A DNA stretch of 64,000 bases from Hybos culiciformis (GCA_964007475.1 OZ023273.1:50965525-51029524); one strand, 5' to 3'. Counted from the first letter of the stretch, positions 1-11,160 are shown. Notes: a model not told the origin generated them from the sequence alone. Numbers and translations: made by a program.

Positions 1-210
1 AAACAATTTGCAAAGCAAATCTTTCAATAATATTAGGTCATTGACATCAAAAAATTTTTATGAATTTTATTAAATTATATGATCAAATTTTTTCTTTAGG
101 TAATAAAGTTTATTATTATAATAAATCTATCGATTCAGTATCAAAAAACAAAAAAAAAAAAATAATAAATAAAAGAAATTGAAATTGAAAATTAACAAGG
201 AAGAAAAAAA

Positions 211-978
211 TTTTTTGAAGTGAAACTTCTTTAGAGGCATTGTGATTGAGAGTGAAAAAAATGTAAGTGTCAAAAACCGAACAATTATTGTCAAAAAATA
301 AAACAAAATTCAAACGATTATTGTCAAAATTCAAACGATTATTGTAAAAAAAAAAGGCAAAAAAAAGAAAAAAGAAAAAAATGTATTTGTCAGCGATGAT
401 AAAACCGACAGCCGCTATCAACTTAATGAAGCTTATCAGCGCAATAACCTACTCTATATTAGCTCAGAATTAAAGTCGAAAATACTAATTTTTTTTTCGA
501 TTGAAAGGAAAATATAATTTATTTCAAATTATTGAATAACAAATATTTCAATTATTAATTATTAGTGCTAATTTTCAAAAAGTTTTTGGAATACAAATAT
601 GTATTCTGAATAAAAATGTTCCAATGCACCTATTTTGTAGATAATTTATTTTTTATATTAATTTTTCTTAATGTAATTTTTTTAAGTTTGTTAGTGTAAT
701 TTATTTTTGACATTAAATTACACTAATAAAATGCAGGAGGAATATGTTTATTACATTCCATTTCAGAAGAAGTACTAATAAACATGAAATTTTTCAGGCA
801 TATTTGAAAAAGTTATTTTAGGTTAAACTTTTCGGGCAACAAAAAGAAAACGTGATTTAAGCCACGCTGCTGTTTTTTCATAGATTATTGTCGCTAATAA
901 TATAGTTTACGGCTTAAAATATAGTGAAATCATCTGGCAACCAGTGTTGCCATGCAGCCATAAATCTAGACATTTTGA
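211..978 (+). repeat. 0.75-kb direct repeat, copy A
   Basis: This block recurs almost base for base at 1133-1883 in the same orientation, about 155 bases downstream. It begins with the GAAGTGAAACTTC palindrome at 216-228, passes through an A-rich stretch with repeated ATTATTGTCAAAA words, and ends in a shared TTGCCAT...ATTTTGA segment. No convincing protein is encoded; short frames here run through low-complexity sequence. It is probably a non-autonomous transposon of unknown class present twice. Confidence 0.7.
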
Positions 979-1081
979 CGGTCTATGTTTACTAGGTGTC
1001 TACATTAGCGTATTTTTCCTGCATGCGATTTTGTTCTTTAAATGTATTCGTGTATCTTTATACAAAATCCAAAATCGCAGC

Positions 1082-1117
1082 AAAATACGCATGCTGATTT
1101 TTCAGCATGCGTATTTT
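1082..1117. repeat. Perfect 16-bp hairpin between the direct repeats
   Basis: Arms 1082-1097 and 1102-1117 are exact reverse complements (core ACGCATGCTGA/TCAGCATGCGT) with a TTTT loop. A weaker complementary pair lies just outside (TGCGATTTTG near 1025 and CAAAATCGCA near 1070). It fills the gap between repeat copies A and B. It could be the terminal hairpin of an element; there is no evidence of transcription. Confidence 0.65.
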
Positions 1118-1132
1118 TTGACATTTCTCACA

Positions 1133-1883
1133 AATTTTTTTTGAAGTGAAACTTCTTTACAGGCATTGTGATTGAGAGTGAAAAAAATATAAGTGTCAAA
1201 AACAGAACAATTATTGTCAAAAAATCAATCGATTATTGTCAAAATTCAAACGATTATTGTCAAAAAAAAAGCCAAAAAAAAAAGAAAAAAATTATGTGTC
1301 AGCTGATGATAAAACCGACAGCCGCTAGCAACTTAATGAAGCTAATCAGCGCAATAACCTACTCTATATTGGCTCAGAATTAAAGTCGAAAATACTATTT
1401 TTTTTTCGATTGAAAGGAAAATAAAATTTATTTTAAATTATTGAATAACAAATATTTCATTTATTAATTATTAGTGCTAATTTTCAAAAAGTTTTTGGAA
1501 TACAAATATGTATTCTGAATAAAAATATTCCAATGCACCTTTTTTGTAGATAATTTATTTTTGATATTAATTTTTCTTAATGTAATTTGTAGTTTGTTAG
1601 TGTAATTTATTTTTGACATTAAATTACACTAATAAAATGCAGGAGGAATATGTTTATTACAATTCCATTTCAGAAGAAGTACTAATAAACATGAAATTTT
1701 TCAGGCATATTTGAAAAAGTTATTTTAGGTTAAACTTTTCGGGCAACAAAAAGAAAACATGATTTAAGCCACGCTGCTGTTTTTTCATACATTATTGTCG
1801 CTAATAACCGGAATTGTGTTTACAGCTTAAAATATAGTAGAAATCATCTGCAATCAGTGTTGCCATAAATATAGCCATTTTGA
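1133..1883 (+). repeat. 0.75-kb direct repeat, copy B
   Basis: Second copy of the block at 211-978, with small indels and substitutions. The GAAGTGAAACTTC palindrome is at 1142-1154. The closing part (TTGCCATAAATATAGCCATTTTGA) matches the end of copy A with a few differences. The two copies could come from tandem duplication or from two insertions. Confidence 0.7.
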
Positions 1884-1959
1884 AATAATTTTATGCCACT
1901 AAACTTTTTGAGCTTAAAAAGTATTTTAGAATTTTTAAATGCTTTTATCTCTAATATGG

Positions 1960-2344
1960 TGTTCGTATTAGTGGAATATGCTGTTTTCCGGAATATTTCA
2001 GGAAAATGAACTGGATTTTTCATATAAAAATATATTCCGGAATATGTATATTCCACTTTCATATTCTAGTTTGTCAGGGTTAAATTTCTATATTTATAGT
2101 TACTTTCACTCACTTTTTGAAATTTTATTATAGTTGGCAACAATTTTTTTTGTCAAATTCGAGTAAAATGAAAAAAAAAAAACCAAATAAAATTGATAAA
2201 AAGTGAGATAAAAAGTCAAAATTTTCAACAACAAAAATTTTTTCTCTTTCTAAATTTTTAAATTCCACTTCTCATCAAATTTTGTAATGCGAACGGTAAT
2301 TTGTTTTCCGGAATATAATTGGAATTTAAATTAGAATGCGAACA
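1960..2344 (+). mobile_element. MITE family with TGTTCG termini, copy 1
   Basis: About 385 bp starting TGTTCGTATTAG and ending AATGCGAACA, so the termini are short inverted repeats. It is rich in CCGGAATAT palindromes. A second copy in the same orientation lies at 22957-23336, sharing the TTTTCATATAAAAA segment and the TTTGTCAGRGTTA segment. There is no coding capacity. Class is unresolved because no clear target duplication is visible. Confidence 0.6.
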
Positions 2345-2578
2345 AGGTACAAGCAGTCGCTGGGTTTTAATTTTTTCTAAGCCCAAAACAAGTAATTTTA
2401 AGTCGACTGGCCGCAGCATTCGAAGGGCAAAAATCAACTAGTCGCCGTCGAAAAAATCGATCGGCGTCATATCTTATATGCACTTGGCCATTTTAAATAT
2501 TTATTTAGCTTTCCCAGAAAATACTACTTGCCATGAAGTTTCACTTCTTCCGTGTGTCCCGAGACTCACATATGTTTT

Positions 2579-3890
2579 TTAACTTAAAACTGTGTTATAT
2601 AGTATATTGTTCAGTTTTTCTGTGTCAATTTGTGCATTGATAGTATTGTTACAACTTTTTATATGTAACATTTCTGAAATGCTTCTTTTGTAATAATTTT
2701 TTTCCCTGTTCAGAATTACTGGAAAGTCAAAATCAAAATTATGGTCATGTTCCATTCTGTGGTTTGTAATTACACTATGACGTTCAACAGGTAGCTTAAT
2801 GTTGTTTTTATGTTCCTTAATTCTAGTCTCTAATGATCTTTTTGTTTGTCCCACATAACACGAATTACAGTCCTTACAATTAATTTTATAAACTACATTA
2901 TGTTTGTTATTATTGCATATTTTGTCTTTGCCTTTATTAACATATTGCAAATTATTTTGAATTTTATGAACTAATATAGCGTTTTGTTGTTTGAAGAATT
3001 GTGAAAAAGATTTTGACATAGTGTCATGAAAAGGTAAGGTGACAATTTTTGGAATGTTACAATTATTGCTATTAGTATTATTACTTAGGTTAGGAATGTT
3101 GTTAATATTAACAGGCAAATTGTTATTAACAACATTTTGTTTATTTTTTAAATGTTGTTGTCTAATATAAATAAATTTTTTTATGAAATTGTCACGTAAA
3201 ATTCTTTCGACGATATTTAAGTTGTCAAAGTGGAACCTTTTATTTGACAGCATTATTGCCTTATCAACTAAATTATAGATTATTGCTTTTTTTTGAGTAA
3301 TTGGATGGTTAAAATCGAAATGTAACAAGCGTCCCGAATATGTTGGCTTTCTATACCAATTAGTCTCTAATTTATTTAGATTTTTGATTATTGAAACGTC
3401 TAGAAAATGAATTTTATTATTTTCTTCAGTTTCATGTGTAAATTTTATTTTTGGGTGAAAGGAACTGAAAGTATCTAAGATGTTTTTGACTTTGCATTTG
3501 GTACAATACAGAAAATGTCATCAACATATCTATTGTATATTAGTGGTTTAAAACTCAAATTATTAATAGAACATTTTTCTAGATCACGCATTACAAATTC
3601 GGCAAAAATGGGAGAAAGGGGTAAAACAAACATCGAAACGTCAAATTTATTGTAAAAAACAAATGTTAAATAAAGAATAAATTTCTTTTTTTAAAATATA
3701 ATTGTCTGATTTAATTGGTCGAAAAATTTACACACTATTAGATTTAAGTTTGTCTAAATTGAGAAATAAAATTGGAGGGAATTGATAAATGTCAAAAAAC
3801 TCACACATATGAACAATTAAAGTTCCACGTCTACCAAGTTTAAAATTAACAGTACGCAAGAAAATGTCAAAGATCAAAAATTATAAAGTT
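2579..3890 (-). pseudogene. Penelope-like element: RT remnant plus GIY-YIG endonuclease
   Basis: The reverse strand encodes a C-terminal piece of a Penelope-like polyprotein. The 249-residue frame at 2579-3328 carries a GIY-YIG-type endonuclease signature (VVYKINCKDCNSCYVGQTKR, then RIKEH). Upstream, 3480-3660 translates to reverse transcriptase blocks PLSPIFAEFVMRDLE and YNRYVDDIFC, whose YVDD is the catalytic motif. The RT part is in other frames and degrades beyond about 3700, so the copy is 5'-truncated and broken. In this family the RT copies the element RNA and the GIY-YIG nuclease nicks the target. The motif order RT then GIY-YIG is diagnostic of Penelope-like elements. Confidence 0.85.
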
Positions 3891-4409
3891 AGGAAACTAC
3901 GAACGTATTTTCAAAGTTTATCTATTTTTTAGATAGGAAAGTGAAAATTTAAAAAATTTGAAAATTTAAAAAATATAAAAAGTTATTATGTTGGAAATAT
4001 AAGCATATTATTAAATATGCTAAAAAATATGTGTTTTGAGTTTATTTCATTAAGAAGGACGAAGAAGATTGATATAAGAGGTGGAAAAGTTTTTTAAGTC
4101 AGACTTATAATTGCAAGTTTGGTCTTCATTTTTTATAATGTGGTTAATTTCACATATTTTTTATTTGTGTTTGTTATTATTCTGTTCAAGAATTTGAACA
4201 TTGTCAAAATTAAAAGTTTGGGAATGATAAATAGCCGTAAAAATATAAAATATTTAACAGACAAATTTGGCTCAAGTAAAATTCTTGTGGATTAGTTAAT
4301 TTTTTTTGCCAAAAGTAAAAATTCAATTTAAGTTTTTTAATTTTATGGTCACATTTTGAAAAAATACAATTTTATCATATGGAATACGAGATTTGGGTAA
4401 GACATATTT
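3891..4409. other. AT-rich stretch with no recognised gene
   Basis: I see no coding signature here. It may include more decayed 5' sequence of the adjacent Penelope-like element. Confidence 0.4.
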
Positions 4410-4560
4410 TTAACCACCGACGTAAAAACAAGGGGTGTTATTCGTTTATTAACCCCCGACGCAAAAACAAGGGGTGTTATGCGTTTAACGTGACTGTGTG
4501 TCTGTGTGTATGTGTGTTCTGTAGCATCGTAGCTCCCGAACGGATGAACCAAATTTGATT
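4410..4560. repeat. Helitron/Helentron-type signature repeat
   Basis: Two tandem copies of a CCGACGYAAAAACAAGGGGTG motif (about 4416-4446 and 4454-4488) are followed by a TGTGTGTCTGTGTGTATGTG run and the words GTAGCATCGTAGCTCCCGAACGG. I recognise this combination from Helitron-related insect repeats. The adjacent tandem repeat and helicase fragment support that reading, but no Rep domain is visible. Confidence 0.5.
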
Positions 4561-4621
4561 TTTCTTTTTTTGTTTGAAAGGTGAATTTGGAGTGTTCTTA
4601 GCTATGTTTGATGAAAATCGG

Positions 4622-5095
4622 TCCAAGATGGACGCCGCCACAAAATGGCGGATTACATATTTTTTCAGAACTCCCTCAATATGGGTATCAAATGAAAGGC
4701 TTTGACTAGTAGAATACTATACATTATAACAAATTTCAAATCCAAGATGGCTGCCGCCACAAAATGACGGATTACATATTTTTTCACAACTCCCTCAATA
4801 TGAGTATCAAATGAAAGGGCTTGACTAGTAGAATATTATACATTATAACAAATTTCAAATCCAAGATGGCTGCCGCCACAAAATGGCGGATTACATATTT
4901 TTTTCAACTCCCTCAATATGGGTATCAAATGAAAGGGTTTGACTAGTAGAATACTGTACACTATAACAAATTTAAAATCCAAGATGGCCGCTGCCACAAA
5001 ATGGCGGATTACATATTTTTTCACAACTCCCTCAATATGGGTATCAAATGAAAGGGCTTAACTAGTAGAATAATGTACACTATATTGAAAGGGAA
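4622..5095. repeat. 4-copy tandem repeat, about 118-bp unit
   Basis: Units start near 4622, 4740, 4859 and 4977. Each contains TCCAAGATGGNCGCCGCC, an ATGGCGG word that pairs with the preceding CCGCCA (stem CCGCCA/TGGCGG), and ACTCCCTCAATATGGGTATC. The copies are very similar. This looks like the internal array of a Helitron-type element rather than coding sequence. Confidence 0.75.
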
Positions 5096-5289
5096 TGAAG
5101 AATATTAACAAACGAAATTAAAACTTGAAAATATTTAAAAAAAAAAAACAATTTAACTTAAAAATAATTTTTTTTATTACTTATTCTTTTGGTTGAAAGG
5201 TTAATTAAAATAATAATAATAATACGGCAAGTTTGATTTAAATCGCTTTAGCTGTTTAATATGATGGGAGGTTCAAGTGGAGATGACCA

Positions 5290-5523
5290 ATATTTAACCT
5301 TTACTGCTTCTCAGTCTAGGCAATTCTACCAAAGCCAATTTGTCATGAGGATTATTAAATAGCTTCCTTTGGTCGAGCTCGCAAATAGCGACACCATTTA
5401 AACTTTTTACGTGGCTTAAAGCCACGTAGGCTTGGCCTTTTGCAAAAGTTTTCTTGCCCAAATATACGACAGCCTTTTCAACTGTGGTTCCTTGCAACTT
5501 ATGTACAGTATCAGCCCAACTTA
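5290..5523 (-). pseudogene. Helitron-type PIF1 helicase, C-terminal fragment
   Basis: The reverse strand reads SWADTVHKLQGTTVEKAVVY followed by GQAYVALSHVKSLNGVAI. This is the SF1B helicase C-terminal region (motif V/VI: HKLQGTT, and YVALSHVKS in place of the usual YVALSRV), as found in Helitron RepHel proteins and PIF1 relatives. Only about 75 residues remain. In Helitrons the helicase unwinds DNA for rolling-circle transposition. The arginine normally at the ALSRV position is histidine here, which fits a dead copy. Confidence 0.75.
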
Positions 5524-5819
5524 AAATAATCGATTAAAGCTAAGGCGTTTATGTTGCATTAAAAATTTTTATTCGAGAGAATCGGAAAAAGTATTTTGCA
5601 AAAAATATTGTAAAATATGTTTCCATTGGTAAGTATTGTTCAAAATTTTTCAAAGATCTAATACGTACATTTCTGATTTTCAACACTTACTTCTTACCAT
5701 CAATAGACTTTCTTTAATACTAATTATTCTATGGATTAAACATCAAATTACCTGAATCTTAAAACACAAGAAAATAAAAAAAATAAAATAAAAAAATTAT
5801 GGATTCCCTATAAAAAGCA

Positions 5820-5984
5820 TGAAATAAAAAAAAATTTAATTAAAAATTTAAAAAACCCCCCGACACAAAAAAATACTTGAAACCCTATAAAAAGAAAACA
5901 ATAACCGTGAAATTTTGATCCTACGTAAGTACGTATGAAATTTTTTGATTAAATGATGTCGCGCCGGGGGATTGCTCTTTTCCT
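5820..5984 (+). repeat. 165-bp repeat, inverted partner at 10764-10921
   Basis: The segment bounded by CCCCCCGACAC and GGGGGATTGCTC, containing GATCCTACGTAAGTACGTATG (itself palindromic around ACGTAAGTACGT), is the near-perfect reverse complement of 10764-10921. Both ends carry a C- or G-run followed by GACRC/GCG. It could be a short element or the ends of a larger one. Confidence 0.7.
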
Positions 5985-6097
5985 ATAAAAACACCTACCC
6001 AGGCCCGGTCCTAGCTGAATTTGCGCCCTGTGCCGATTTTGAAAATTGCGCCCATAAGCATAGTATAAGTCATTTTCACGTCACCATTGAGGTAGAC

Positions 6098-6641
6098 CAG
6101 GCCTGGGCAACCCAAAACATAAGCGAGCAAATTTTAAGAAATATCAAAAATTAAAGAGCCGCAAATTTTTTTAATAAATATAAATGTATATAAGAAAATC
6201 AATATATTTAATTTTTGATTTATATACCGTTTTAAAATATTAAAAATTAAATAAAACAATAATTTTGATTTCTAATTATGAATTTTATACATTGTTCAAA
6301 ATATATAATTCTTCAAAATTAATTGTAATTTTAAGGATGAAACCCTTAATTGATTTGTTCAATTCTCGTCTATCATTGAAACTCGATGTTTATTTTTACA
6401 AAATAATAAAAATTCTTTATTTGTAGTTTACAGTGAAAAAAAAATTCTTGATTTGTAGTTTAGGGTGCAAGAAAATTCTTTATTTGTAGTTTAGAATGGA
6501 AAAAGTTTAGGTCGGGTGAAAAAAAAAATTTGTCAGAATTGTTCTTCGAGCCGAATGCAGTGTAAAAAAAAATGATTTCCGGAGCCGCGTAAATTTATGT
6601 TATGAGCCGCATGCGGCTCAAGAGCCGCAGTGTGAAGTCTG
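6098..6641. mobile_element. Nested hAT-type element with AGCCGC-rich end
   Basis: Starts CAGGCCTGGGCAACCC and ends in an AGCCGCATGCGGCTC-rich segment closing with CTG. Imperfect 8-bp flanks AGGTAGAC (6090-6097) and AAGTAGAC (6642-6649) match at 7 of 8 bases. The CAGGCCTGGGCAA start is a common hAT terminus. The boundaries are moderately certain. Confidence 0.55.
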
Positions 6642-6720
6642 AAGTAGACTATACTAAAGCGCTTTTTTTAACGAGGTATTCCCAGTAGGTCTAGTGCTAG
6701 TCCTCAAATAAATATACATA

Positions 6721-7370
6721 CACTAGGTAGAAAAAGTCTGCGTACGGGCTCGTTTTCTTATTTTTTGTTCCACATGTTCCCAGTTTTTGATGTCATTTAA
6801 AAGGACTCTTTAAAAAATTTTTTTTTATCAAAATTTAAATTTTGAGAAATATCAATTTTTGGAAAAGTCTGCGTACAGCCGGTTTTAATGCCGCGTCTCA
6901 AAAATTAACTAATGATGCCATTTGAAAGGCAATTGAATGTAGATAATTTTGCGCCATAAAAATTTATCCCTACGATAAGTGAATGTGTCAAAAATCGCCT
7001 TTGAAAATCATAAAAAGAAGCGGTTCTAACCTATTTTCCAGCAGTTCTAAGCTATTCCTATGACTTTCAAAGACAATTTTTGATACTTTCCTTTATCGTA
7101 CAGATAAAATTATATGGCGCAAATTATCTACATTCAATTACGTTTCAAATGAGATTACTAGTTAATTTCTGAGACGCGGCATTGAAACAGGCTGTACTCA
7201 GACAGTTCAAAAAATTGATATTATTTCCCAAAATTTAAATTTTGAAAAAAAAAAAATGTTTTCACAAAAAAACTTTTTTCATAGAGTACTTTTAAATTAC
7301 ATCAAAAACTGGGAACATATTGAACAAAAAATAAGAAACGAGCCCGTACGCAGACTTTTTCTACCTAGTG
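6721..7370. mobile_element. 650-bp foldback MITE, Tc1/mariner-like
   Basis: The ends CACTAGGTAGAAAAAGTCTG and its reverse complement are flanked by TA on both sides (6719-6720, 7371-7372), the Tc1/mariner target. Almost the whole 650 bp is an imperfect palindrome: GCGTACGGGCTCG, GCCGCGTCTCA and GCGCCATA segments recur inverted in the right half. There is no ORF. It lies within the hAT element 6000-7644, so it is younger than that element. Confidence 0.85.
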
Positions 7371-8107
7371 TATACAAAAAAAAATATTTACATAAATACT
7401 ATGTTGATTTTATTCTATGCTGAATTCTTATTTGCACATTATACAATGTGCAATTTGATCACGGTATACAAAAAAAATTGTATGCTGTGTTGATTTTTTT
7501 CTGGGTAGAGTTTTTTTGTGAACAGTAGCACAGTAGTCAATTTCGAATGGATTTGCATGTTCTTGACTACAAATCGATTGGCGCCCTATTCGTTAGGCGC
7601 CCTGTGCAAGTGCACATCATGCACATATAGCAGGACCGGCCCTGCACCTACCTAAATAAAATTATATTAAAACTAGAACGAAAATTTTAAAGTAAGTATT
7701 AAGAATTAAAAGTAAACCTACTTTTTTTTTTTTATTAAAGTTACCAAATCACTAGGTGGGATACCTTTTATACTAAAGAAGTATGGATTTGGTAATGAGG
7801 ACAGGAAGTTTAGACGGGATTAAAAAGTGGCACAGTTAGTAGGTAATCATTTACACTTTTCTTAAAACGTCGCAAGTCGTAAATTAAACGTCCACCAGCT
7901 GTCGGGAACAACCTTACTGGGAGAGCAGTCCACATTCTCGAGGTGCGAATTGAAAACGAATCTCCGAAGCTCGTTCTATCACATCTGGGAATTTTTACGA
8001 AATATGGGTGTGAAGTTGAAGCAGTACGTGTTTGGCGTGAAAATACTTAAAGTTGAGGAAGTAGGGCTTTTACTTCCAGGGAACACGTATCCATTCCAAC
8101 TAGATAT

Positions 8108-9496
8108 TTATAAAAAAAAGGAAAGTGAACCTACATTACGACGGTGATTGAGTGATGTTAATGAGCTGGTGGTTTGGTGATTATTTATCAATCTAATAGC
8201 CCTTCTCTGAACTTTGTCCAGGTATTCAAGATGAGTTTTGGGAGCACCAGCCCATATATGCGAATTGTATTCTAATTTTGGTCGTATGTAGGATTTGTAA
8301 ATGTTTAAGAGATCAGAGGGGGAAAAGTATTGTTTAGATCTTTTTAAAAAACCAAGACATTTCGCTGCGTTTTTTGCCGTTTCGAAAATATGAATTTTCC
8401 AGCTTAAATCGCAAGTTATTTTCGAACCTAAAATGTCGAGGCTTCCAGATTTGGCAATACTTTCTCCTTGAAAGGAAAATTGGGGATCTAAAGTTGACAG
8501 CTTTCTAGAAATTAGGCAGCATTGGGTTTTGGATGCGTTGAACTCAACTCTGTTGAGAAGACCCCATTGTGCAATTTTTGAAAGGTCGTGATTTATGCTA
8601 CTTTGTAAGAAGTTTCGTTTCGTAGTAACAGCATTTGAGGATGCTGATTTTCTATTAATAAAATCGTAGCTTGCTACCAAATTACTGTCATCGGCGAAGC
8701 TGTGGATGGGGTTTAGAGTAGATTGAAGAAGATCATTAATGAAAATTAGAAAGAGGGTTGGTGAGAGAATACACCATTGGGGTACACCGGAGTTGATATT
8801 GAAAATATGTGACTGGTACCCATCCACAACAGCACGAATAGAACGGCCAGACAAAAAATTGCTGATCCAATTGACAAAGGCTGATCCAAGACCCATTGAT
8901 TTAACTTTAGAAATCAGGGCCGAGTGCCACACTCGATCAAAAGCCTTAACTATATCCAAAGCAACAACACAAGCCTGACCGGAGTTGTGAAGACTGGTGT
9001 TGAGCTTGTCGGACAAATATGTCATCAGATCACCCGTCGATCTATTCGAGCGAAAACCATATTGCTGGTCACTTAGCAGTTTATTGCTTTCAAGGTATTT
9101 TTTAACTTTATTATTAATGAGAGATTCCATTACTTTGGAGAGAATAGAAGTAAGCGCAATAGGCCTGTACTTTGAGGGATCGAATTTATCGCCTTTTTTT
9201 GGAATAGGCTGAACATGCACAACTTTCCACTTGGTGGGGTAAATGCCAAGTGAATATGAAAGATAGAAAAGGTTGCGCAGAGGTTTAGCCAGAACAGTGG
9301 CAGTATGTTTTAGGACCACAGCCGGAATACCATCAGGGCCAGTTGACTTTTTCACATTCAGATTTTTGAGAGCTTTTAAAACAGCTCGTTGCCTAATGTA
9401 AACTCTTCCAAAAGAAGAGTTTACAGTTGGCAAAACAGGTGGAACTTGAGCTGAAGCTGCGGGTGTTGAGTTTTGACTAAAAAGTTTAGCAAACAA
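8108..9496 (-). pseudogene. Non-LTR reverse transcriptase domain, 462-residue frame
   Basis: The frame contains the ordered RT blocks KSTGPDGIPAVVLKH (about residue 52), YRPIALTSILSKVMESL, QQYGFRSNRST, ALDIVKAFDRVWH, SGVPQWCILSPTLF and SFADDSNL, followed by thumb sequence (LDILGSKI, RPKLEYNSHIWAG). FADD holds the catalytic aspartates. The almost invariant GVPQG is GVPQW here, a change at the template-gripping loop that should harm activity. The frame then shifts: homologous C-terminal residues continue toward 7830 in another frame. It copies element RNA at the target nick in live relatives; this copy looks dead. Confidence 0.85.
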
Positions 9497-9627
9497 ATTA
9501 GCCTTCCCAACCGAATCTGATATGATCCGATCACCATCTACAAGGGGAGGAAAAGATGTAGGCGAACAAAAGTTTTATTGTACACTTTTAGCGAAGGTCC
9601 AAAAGCTTCGGCTATTTTTAGGAAGGT

Positions 9628-10282
9628 TTAATATTTCTTGACGCTTCCTCTGGGTATACAAAACCTTCTCTTGGCAAAAAATCTTACTGCATCTATTTTT
9701 GACCTTTGATTTACATCTGGAATGTGGGTGAGTTCAGAAATAATTTGAATCAGATTATTAAGACTTGAAAAAAACTCTACATATCTGCCTTCGGGACTGG
9801 TGCGATTGGAATGACTAAGCCATGATACGTTGTGTACGTTGAAATCACCGAAAACCAAAACCTCAGACTCTGGGTTTTTCGCCAGAATCTGATTTATCTG
9901 GTCTGACAGCAAGTCAAACTCGACAACATGATCATTGCCAGTCAATTGTGGGCTCCTATAAAGGAAGCAGAAATGAATGACGTGTTTGTTGGTTCTTATT
10001 TTAAACCAAAGAAAATTAAATAAGGGACTTGATGATTTTAAATCTTTAATAGGATAACAAGCAACGTCATTCCTTATGAAAACAGCGACTCTTCTGTGGG
10101 CAATAACGAGCGGAGATCATAACCGGGATTGAAAAACGGTTGGGGTCACCGTTGTCCAATACTTGGGTCTCACTTAAAGCCAGAATATTTGGCTTAGCAG
10201 AGGCCAAATGGATTTGGACGGCTTGGAAATTCGCTTCCAAACCTCGGATGTTACAAAATTGTATATGAAATTTTTTGCTCAT
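9628..10282 (-). pseudogene. Non-LTR AP endonuclease domain, broken
   Basis: Two frames on the reverse strand, 10282-10067 and 9945-9628, together cover an apurinic-like endonuclease. The first starts MSKKFHIQFCNIRGLEANF and has LSETQV, the glutamate-bearing metal motif. The second has VFGDFNVHNVSWLSH, the GDFN motif. They are separated by frame disruption around 9946-10066 and do not connect in frame to the reverse transcriptase. In family members this domain nicks the insertion target. Confidence 0.8.
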
Positions 10283-10469
10283 CCCTACTCAAGAAGTGTA
10301 AATTAGAGAAGTACTAGTTGGTTCCGACAACAAGCTGACGAACTACGAACCGGCGGTCAACAGTTTTTAAGACCTTATTAACCTCCAGTACGGTAATGAC
10401 AAGCGAGTGAAGAAAAGTGCACAGGAATAAAGGATAGGAAATAAAGGAGACTTGGCGTCAGGTTTATTT

Positions 10470-10470
10470 A

Positions 10471-10502
<32 letters not shown>

Positions 10503-10560
10503 TTTTTTATTTATTTTTTTTTTTTTATTTTATTTTGTTTCGAATAAAATTTGTCGACAC
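10470..10560. repeat. T-rich low-complexity tract
   Basis: Runs of TTTATTTTTTATTTT repeated over about 80 bases. No other feature is visible. Confidence 0.7.
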
Positions 10561-10763
10561 GAATTTAATCGAACACTTAATTTAAATTTTTAATTATTTT
10601 ATTATTAAAAACTAAATACACAACTAAACTATCCAGATAAATGTTGAGACAAAAATATAAACGACAACTCTTACATATTAAATTGACTCAAAAAAAATTT
10701 ACATGGAAAAAACATTTCACATGTTACGTATGCTCTTTAACAAAACGTTAAGCTAATAATTAT

Positions 10764-10921
10764 AGGAAAAGAGCAATCCCCCGACGCGACAACATTTAAT
10801 CAAAAAAATTCATACGTACTTACGTAGGATCAAAATTTCACGGTTATTGTTTTCTTTTTATAAGGTTTCAAGTATTTTTTTGTGTCGGGGGATTTTTAAA
10901 TTTTTAATTTAATTTTTTTTA
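10764..10921 (-). repeat. Inverted partner of repeat 5820-5984
   Basis: Reverse complement of 5820-5984, including the ACTTACGTAGGATC and TGTGTCGGGGGA words. The pair flanks 4.8 kb that includes the hAT nest and the non-LTR element. Confidence 0.7.
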
Positions 10922-11012
10922 TATTTCTGTTAATTAAAACATTTGATAAATACTTAATTTTATCATAATTTTCATATTTATTTGCCTTGTGCATTTTGTG
11001 CGTATGTTTTTA

Positions 11013-11160
11013 TACTTATGCTTTATGCTTATTTGTTTTTCTCTTTATAGTTTATACATTTTTTTGCTTTAGCTTGTTTTTTATGCTTATGCTTTATGCT
11101 TATTTGTTTATTCATTTTATAGTTTATATATTGTTTTGCTTATCAGCTTGTAGGTATTTT
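11013..11160. repeat. Two-copy imperfect tandem repeat
   Basis: The phrase TATGCTTTATGCTTATTTG followed by a TTTATAGTTTATA phrase occurs twice, about 73 bases apart. It precedes the first hammerhead-like fold and may be part of a Penelope-type terminal region. Confidence 0.5.

Larger units (their letters stand above)
6000..7644. mobile_element. hAT-type non-autonomous element, 8-bp TSD CACCTACC
   Basis: The element starts CAGGCCCGGTCCTAG and ends AGGACCGGCCCTG, so the ends are imperfect inverted repeats. The 8-bp sequence CACCTACC is directly repeated at 5992-5999 and 7645-7652, the duplication length made by hAT transposases. GCGCCCTGTGC words recur inside both ends. No transposase frame is present. 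It carries two later insertions (6098-6641 and 6721-7370). Confidence 0.8.
7722..10465 (-). mobile_element. Decayed non-LTR retrotransposon (Jockey/CR1-like)
   Basis: Reading on the reverse strand: a 5' leader (about 10283-10465), an AP-type endonuclease domain (10282 to 9628, broken), a reverse transcriptase (9496-8108), a C-terminal tail that continues out of frame to about 7830 (FRTS...RMW...LP-type residues), and a poly(A) tract (the T run at 7721-7733). This order and the A tail are those of a non-LTR element. The clade assignment is tentative. Confidence 0.8.

Noticed and set aside
1168..1383. 71-residue frame in direct repeat copy B
   Set aside because: The equivalent frame in copy A is broken, and the translation is low complexity.
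6000..7644. A single large foldback element covering this region
   Set aside because: Separate termini and separate target duplications show three independent nested elements.
8739..9212. Forward frames within the reverse-strand reverse transcriptase
   Set aside because: They are antisense to conserved RT blocks.
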